Below are positions 59,683 to 64,000 of a stretch of 64,000 bases of DNA, in pieces. The DNA comes from Sphingomonadaceae bacterium. GTDB taxonomy: Bacteria; Pseudomonadota; Alphaproteobacteria; Sphingomonadales; Sphingomonadaceae. A program made the position numbers and the translations under genes. The stretch spans positions 62,001 to 126,000 of the forward strand of contig CANJCQ010000001.1 of the NCBI GenBank assembly GCA_947473355.1, read 5' to 3'. How positions within the stretch are numbered: position 1 is the stretch's first letter; the number at the start of each line of letters is the position of its first letter. The notes under the pieces were generated by a model. The model did no database searches. It saw nothing but the letters and a program-made list of their open reading frames with translations, and was not told the origin of the DNA.

Positions 59683-62376
59683 TCAAAACTTCTTCGAAAC
59701 TCCGAAGCGCACCAGCCGGCCCAGGGTGAAGCCGTTGGTGTTGCCAAACGTTGTGCCCGTGTTGCCCTGGAGCAGTGGCGGATCCTGATCCAACAGGTTA
59801 TCGATATTGAGCGTGAAGACCAGATCCTTTGCGATCGTGCTCTCACCCGGAACCTTGTACTGGAAGAACAGGTTGAAGATGTTGAACGACTTGACGCTGC
59901 TCTGCTGCAGATTGGCTGCCGTCGGGGTGGTCGGATAGCCACCCGAATGGTTCCAGGCGATTTGCGCACGCAGATTGCCGATGTCGGCGCCGAGCGTTGT
60001 GCCAAAGCGAAGGCGGGTTGTGTCTAGGAGGAGTGCCGATCTCACCGTCCCGTTGGCGCTAGCCTGCTGATTGAAAGTCAGGATATAGTTGCCCGAGACA
60101 TCGGCATAGACATCACCGAACCCGGTCTCTTTGCGCATATGCACATAGAAATCGAGACCGGTTGTCTTGATGACGGCCAGGTTCTGTTGGCGCGCGTCGA
60201 CGACGCCATACACCGTACTCATGTCGCCGCCCGGAAGACTGGCGAGGGTCGTTGCGGTATTGGTAGAGCCTTGGGCCGACAGCTTATCGAAATATGCCTT
60301 CAGCGCTGCATCGCCCTTGTCAAAGGTGACGTTGTAGTCCGGAAAATCGATGTAGAAAGTGTTGGGCGAAGTGATAGGCGGGCGGCCGATGACACCCCTG
60401 AACTCGATGGAATAGTAGGTCAGCCCTGCCGAAAAACCTTCCAGCGCGGGGGGATTGATATCGAAGCCCGCTGACCAGGTTTTTGCCTTCTGCGGAGAGA
60501 GCGGATTCTGGGCCCCGGCGAAGGCCAGGACGCTGGTGCGAGTGCCCTTCGGAAGCAAGGGGTTGGCGACGTTTAATTGGGCGAGATTGACGATATTCCA
60601 GTTGGACGAACCCACCTGGGAAATCAACGAGACACCCGGTGCCTGGAAGGCCTTGCCCCAGTTGCCGCGAATTTTAAGCCATTCCAGCGGGGCGAAGTTC
60701 ACACCAATCTTCGGATTGAAGGTATTGCCGAAGTCACTATAGTGATCGTAACGGCCCGAAGCGGTGATCGACAGGTCGTGGATACCGTTGCTCTCGCCCA
60801 GCACTGGGATATTGAGCTCGCCGAACACCGATTTGATGTCACGCTGTGCGAGGCGATCGGGGAGCGCAGCGATCTGGGCTGAGGTTGAGCCGCTGATGGT
60901 CGAATTGCCCCGGAACTTCTCTTGCAGGTATTCGAAACCCACAGCCACTCGAACCGATCCGGCTGGCAGCTCGAACAGCGGCCCGTCGAACACTGCCCGC
61001 GCATTGACTAGGTCATGCTGGGCTTTGCCATAGTTGAAGAAGTCCAGTGCCTTCGCAAGTGTCGCGGTATTGATCGGGTTGGCGAGGTTGACTGGATCGA
61101 AAATGCCGGCCGCCGCCGCCGCATTGATCGGCGCCGCAGTCAGGACGTCTCTGATGTATGTTGCCTTGCCGACGCCATAGTTGAACATCGCATTCATCTG
61201 CCAGCCGCTACCGATGTCCCATTTGACCGACGGCGTGATGCCGAAGGATTCCATGGTGGAATTGGTCCGCGTGTAATTGCCGTAAAGCGGGGAAAGGCTG
61301 AAAAAGAACGTTTCGGTGGTCGGTGACCCGGGCAAGGGGATGAAGAAGGGGCTGGTGTTGGGAACCGCGACGCCGGCATTTGCCAGCAGCTGTCCGCCGC
61401 TCGAATAGGTCTTGCGATTGACGTAGTAGGCCTTGACCGAAATGGTCAGCGGACCGCCTGAATCGATCAACAGACTGCCCATCAGGTTCTGCTTGGTTTC
61501 CTTGGGATAGTACGAGATGAATTCAGAAGTGTCGCAGCGATTGCCCAGGCCAGGGGTCAGACCAGGCAGGGCATAAAGCGTGGTGACACCGGCAACGGTC
61601 GCGCGGACATTACCCGGCGCGCAGGCAGTGTCGTTCGGCAGGTTGTTGACCCAGTCCCGGTTTTGCGAAAAGCCGCGGTCCAGTCCAAGCAAACCATCAT
61701 GATGGGAATAGTCATAAGCGACATAGGCTGACACGTTGCCTAAGGTGTGGCCGGCAAGGATGCTGGCGTTGTACTGCGAGTAGTTGTCGGCTAAGCCGCC
61801 ACTGGCCTTGACCTGAACGCCCTCGAAGCTGCGGCGGGTAATGAAGTTCATCACGCCGCCGACTGCATCAGAACCATAGGTCGATGAACCGCCATCAGTG
61901 ACGATATCGACGCGCTCGATCGCGCTGGGTGCGATGGCGTCGAGATCGCTGGTCGATTGCTCGATGGCCATGCCAGCCATACGATGCCCATCGATCAGCA
62001 GCAGTGTGCTGGCACTGCTCGACGAACTGTTGCCGAGATATCTCAGCGACGGCCGGTTGATCATCAATTGGGAACCGTTCGTGCCGCGTAGTGCTGCGTA
62101 CGCCAGGAAGTTGCCCGCCTGGGGCACGCTGGCGATCAGGTCCGTGGTGCTTACTGCGCCAACCGAGGCGATCTTTTCCTGATCAACGCCGATCGTCTGC
62201 GAGCCACCAGGGGCAATGCCGCGGATCAGCGTGCCGGTGACGATGATTTCCTTGTCGCGATCGGCCGATTCGGCATTTCCGTTGGCGCCACCAGCGGCAG
62301 TTTGCTGGGCGAGGGCCGGTGTCGACAGAGCTAAAAGGCTGGCACTTGCGAGCGCCAGTTTGTGAAAATTACGCAT
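59683..62376 (-). CDS. TonB-dependent outer-membrane receptor
   Basis: An 897-residue outer-membrane receptor. A signal peptide (about 1-23, ending TPALAQ) is followed by the TonB box EIIVTGT (43-49), a plug with SAIERVDIVTDGGSSTYGSD and VGGVMNFITRR, and a barrel ending in LVRFGVSKKF with the C-terminal Phe expected for outer-membrane insertion. The family resembles large-substrate/oligomer receptors, but the ligand is unknown. Nine consecutive G lie in its ribosome-binding region. It is followed on the same strand by an MFS carrier and a GntR regulator. Confidence 0.93.
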   Translation of the reverse strand: MRNFHKLALASASLLALSTPALAQQTAAGGANGNAESADRDKEIIVTGTLIRGIAPGGSQTIGVDQEKIASVGAVSTTDLIASVPQAGNFLAYAALRGTNGSQLMINRPSLRYLGNSSSSSASTLLLIDGHRMAGMAIEQSTSDLDAIAPSAIERVDIVTDGGSSTYGSDAVGGVMNFITRRSFEGVQVKASGGLADNYSQYNASILAGHTLGNVSAYVAYDYSHHDGLLGLDRGFSQNRDWVNNLPNDTACAPGNVRATVAGVTTLYALPGLTPGLGNRCDTSEFISYYPKETKQNLMGSLLIDSGGPLTISVKAYYVNRKTYSSGGQLLANAGVAVPNTSPFFIPLPGSPTTETFFFSLSPLYGNYTRTNSTMESFGITPSVKWDIGSGWQMNAMFNYGVGKATYIRDVLTAAPINAAAAAGIFDPVNLANPINTATLAKALDFFNYGKAQHDLVNARAVFDGPLFELPAGSVRVAVGFEYLQEKFRGNSTISGSTSAQIAALPDRLAQRDIKSVFGELNIPVLGESNGIHDLSITASGRYDHYSDFGNTFNPKIGVNFAPLEWLKIRGNWGKAFQAPGVSLISQVGSSNWNIVNLAQLNVANPLLPKGTRTSVLAFAGAQNPLSPQKAKTWSAGFDINPPALEGFSAGLTYYSIEFRGVIGRPPITSPNTFYIDFPDYNVTFDKGDAALKAYFDKLSAQGSTNTATTLASLPGGDMSTVYGVVDARQQNLAVIKTTGLDFYVHMRKETGFGDVYADVSGNYILTFNQQASANGTVRSALLLDTTRLRFGTTLGADIGNLRAQIAWNHSGGYPTTPTAANLQQSSVKSFNIFNLFFQYKVPGESTIAKDLVFTLNIDNLLDQDPPLLQGNTGTTFGNTNGFTLGRLVRFGVSKKF

Positions 62377-62385
62377 TGAATGCTT

Positions 62386-62396
62386 CTCCCCCCCCC
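62386..62396 (-). promoter_or_regulatory. G9 tract forming the ribosome-binding site of the TonB receptor gene
   Basis: On the reverse strand a run of nine G (62396-62388) continues as AGAAGCATTCA into the ATG at 62376. The end of the run (GGGGAG) is the only Shine-Dalgarno candidate. Slippage in the run would change the spacing or strength of translation initiation. Confidence 0.45.
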
Positions 62397-62593
62397 ATAA
62401 TTAAACGAATTCAATAGTTTAGATTACATTGCGATTATTGCAGCGATTTAGTTCCAAGCATCGCTGGACGCACATAAGAATTTTTGATGCCCCCCTTATC
62501 TGCGTAAGGATGGAAAACCATATCTTTTCAAATGGTAATAATCATTTCGTTTGAATAACATAAGATACTGTAAATCAATAGGAAATGTGAATT

Positions 62594-62920
62594 CTACATA
62601 GAGTATTGCTTTTCAGGCATGCGCACGATCAGGCCATCGAGATGTTCCTTCATCTCGATCTGGCATGACAGCCGAGCGCCTGGAGTGCGATCCTCGGCGA
62701 ATTCGATGATCGACACTTCATCGGCCGTGGGGCTGTCCATTTTTGTTTGCCATTCAGCGCTGACGTAGATCCGGCAAGTGCCGCAAGTCTGGCTGCCGCC
62801 GCATTCGGCGACAATGCCGGGCACGCCATTCTTCGTGGCATTTTCCATGATCGACCAGCCGCACTTTGCCTCGATCGCATGGGCCGTGCCGTCGCTTTCG
62901 ATGAAAGTGATCGTTGCCAT
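62594..62920 (-). CDS. [2Fe-2S] ferredoxin, adrenodoxin/putidaredoxin type
   Basis: A 108-residue ferredoxin with cluster ligands Cys40, Cys46, Cys49 and Cys86 (C-x5-C-x2-C-x36-C), the vertebrate/putidaredoxin-type spacing used to feed electrons to bacterial P450s. It is 27 bp downstream of a P450 gene on the same strand, so the two form an electron-transfer pair. No ferredoxin reductase is seen in the window. The start at 62920 has AGGTG a few bases upstream. The same ferredoxin might serve the P450 at 23096 and perhaps the Rieske oxygenase. Confidence 0.92.
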   Translation of the reverse strand: MATITFIESDGTAHAIEAKCGWSIMENATKNGVPGIVAECGGSQTCGTCRIYVSAEWQTKMDSPTADEVSIIEFAEDRTPGARLSCQIEMKEHLDGLIVRMPEKQYSM

Positions 62921-62947
62921 CAGCACACCTCGGCACATGTCATGAGT

Positions 62948-64000
62948 TCAAGCCTTCGCATCGTGAACGATATGGAGCTCGGCCAGACCGCGTGCCTGAT
63001 AACTGGGTACGTAATCGAGTTTCCGGCTTCCGGCCGGGCCATGCTTCGCTTCGTCAAAGCGGATATCTGATGTCTGATCGAACATCCGCTCCAGCGTTAC
63101 CTTCAGCTCCGCCCGTGCCAGAGGCGCGCCTATGCAGGCGTGAATTCCCCTGCCGAAAGCCAGGTGCTCGCGCGCATTTGAACGATCAGGGCGGAATTCG
63201 TGCGGGCTCTCAAACTTCGCAGGGTCGCGGTTCATCGCGCTGATAACAAGCATGAGCGGTGTCCCCGGATCGAGTTCGACGCCGCCTATTTCAGTCTGCA
63301 CCTTGTTCAAGCGGAAGCCGGTCTTCACCGTGCCTTCCATTCGCAAGGTCTCTTCTATGAAGTTGGGAATCAATGACCGCTCGGCGCGCAATCTTGCTTG
63401 CAGCGCCGGGTCCTCGCACAGGAACATCAGCATTGCGGCCATCACGCGGACCGTTGTTTCCTGTCCGGCGGCGAACAGGAATGCGGACAGGTTGACGATA
63501 TCGTCGACCGACGCCAGCGAACCGTCAGGATATTTGGTCAGGGCAAGGTCGGTCATCACGTCCTTGCGGGGATTCTTGCGGCGATCCTCGATATATTCGT
63601 AGAAGTGCCCCGTGATCCTTGTCAGAGGATTGCTCTCCTGCGGCGGTACACCATCGATCGAGCCCAGCCGCATGCCGGCTTCGGTGAAGATGCGCCGGAA
63701 TTTCTTGTGATCCTCTTCGGGCACGCCAAGCAGGTCCGCGACGACAAGTGTGGCAAAAGGACCGGCAAACCCGGAAATGAATTCCATGCTGCCCTGTCCG
63801 ATAAACTCGTCGATCATACCGTCGGCCAGGCGCCACATGAACTGTTCGTTCTCCAGCAGCCTTTTTGGCGTGAGGAGGCCCTTGAGCAGCAGTCTCAGCC
63901 GCGTATGGTCTGGCGGATCGTAGGTCGAGATCATATTGAAAGTGGACCTGTCGCCGCGGTTGCTGGCTATCTGGTCGGTGATGTCGTCACCCACTGGCTC
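62948..64000 (-). CDS. Cytochrome P450, N-terminus beyond the window
   Basis: A P450 whose frame is open to the right edge; 350 residues are present and roughly the first 50-80 are missing. The haem loop FGRGIHACIGAPLARAE, the ExxR motif (EETLRMEG) and the I-helix FLFAAGQETT are all intact. The short N-terminal segment DPPDHTRLR is the usual C-helix region. It would hydroxylate a hydrophobic substrate using the adjacent ferredoxin. It differs clearly from the P450 at 23096 (for example AGQETT against AGAGVSTT). Confidence 0.93.
   Translation of the reverse strand, partial: EPVGDDITDQIASNRGDRSTFNMISTYDPPDHTRLRLLLKGLLTPKRLLENEQFMWRLADGMIDEFIGQGSMEFISGFAGPFATLVVADLLGVPEEDHKKFRRIFTEAGMRLGSIDGVPPQESNPLTRITGHFYEYIEDRRKNPRKDVMTDLALTKYPDGSLASVDDIVNLSAFLFAAGQETTVRVMAAMLMFLCEDPALQARLRAERSLIPNFIEETLRMEGTVKTGFRLNKVQTEIGGVELDPGTPLMLVISAMNRDPAKFESPHEFRPDRSNAREHLAFGRGIHACIGAPLARAELKVTLERMFDQTSDIRFDEAKHGPAGSRKLDYVPSYQARGLAELHIVHDAKA

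Noticed and set aside
1..64000. Search for tRNA, rRNA, CRISPR arrays, toxin-antitoxin pairs, integrases and replication genes
   Set aside because: None could be supported by reading the sequence; only the IS66 element represents mobile DNA.

Overview
This 64 kb window is GC-rich and densely coding. It looks like a catabolic region of an alphaproteobacterium, most likely a sphingomonad (Novosphingobium/Sphingobium/Sphingopyxis type). That assignment is inferred from the mix of long TonB-dependent receptors, many SDR dehydrogenases, CoA-dependent beta-oxidation enzymes, P450s, Rieske and Fe/2-oxoglutarate oxygenases and MFS carriers. No rRNA, tRNA, CRISPR array, phage or plasmid-replication gene was seen. 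The only mobile element is one complete IS66-family insertion sequence.

Layout. 1-5.4 kb: acyl-CoA dehydrogenase, 2-hydroxyacid dehydrogenase, MFS carrier, and a thiolase-fold/DUF35 pair. 5.9-15.8 kb: TonB receptor, then a forward run of TauD-type oxygenase, nitroreductase, enoyl-CoA hydratase, two overlapping acyl-CoA dehydrogenases, a SnoaL-fold protein and a Rieske oxygenase. 15.8-16.2 kb: a decayed GntR regulator. 16.3-20.4 kb: D-aminoacylase-like amidohydrolase, aldo/keto reductase and an unrecognised protein. 20.4-24.3 kb (reverse): P450, amidohydrolase and two SDRs. 24.6-33.2 kb: methyltransferase, acyl-CoA synthetase, double hot-dog dehydratase, enoyl-CoA hydratases, 2-hydroxyacid dehydrogenase, luciferase-like monooxygenase and SDR. 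33.5-44.5 kb: phosphotriesterase-like hydrolase, three related MFS carriers, SDRs, a second TauD-type oxygenase and the IS66 element. 44.8-55.6 kb: dienelactone hydrolase, SnoaL proteins, PhyH-type oxygenase, aldehyde dehydrogenase, SRPBCC protein, SDR, DHA2 carrier, MetE-like protein, methyltransferase and amidohydrolase. 55.9-64 kb: a tandem-TetR regulator, GntR regulator, MFS carrier, second TonB receptor, and a P450/ferredoxin pair that runs off the right edge.

Together the genes describe uptake (TonB receptors, MFS), oxygenation (P450s, Rieske, TauD, PhyH), CoA activation, beta-oxidation-like shortening with an Ltp2-like aldolase/DUF35 pair and a paired acyl-CoA dehydrogenase (features known from steroid and isoprenoid side-chain catabolism), and alcohol/aldehyde oxidation. 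The substrate cannot be read from the sequence. The strongest new signal is an 18-bp palindrome (consensus close to CTGTCAGTCGACTGACAG) found upstream of three separate oxygenase transcription units, suggesting one TetR-type regulon across the cluster. Also notable are an IS66 insertion that supplies a new stop codon to an SDR gene, an SDR with His at the catalytic Tyr position, and a regulator with two fused TetR units.
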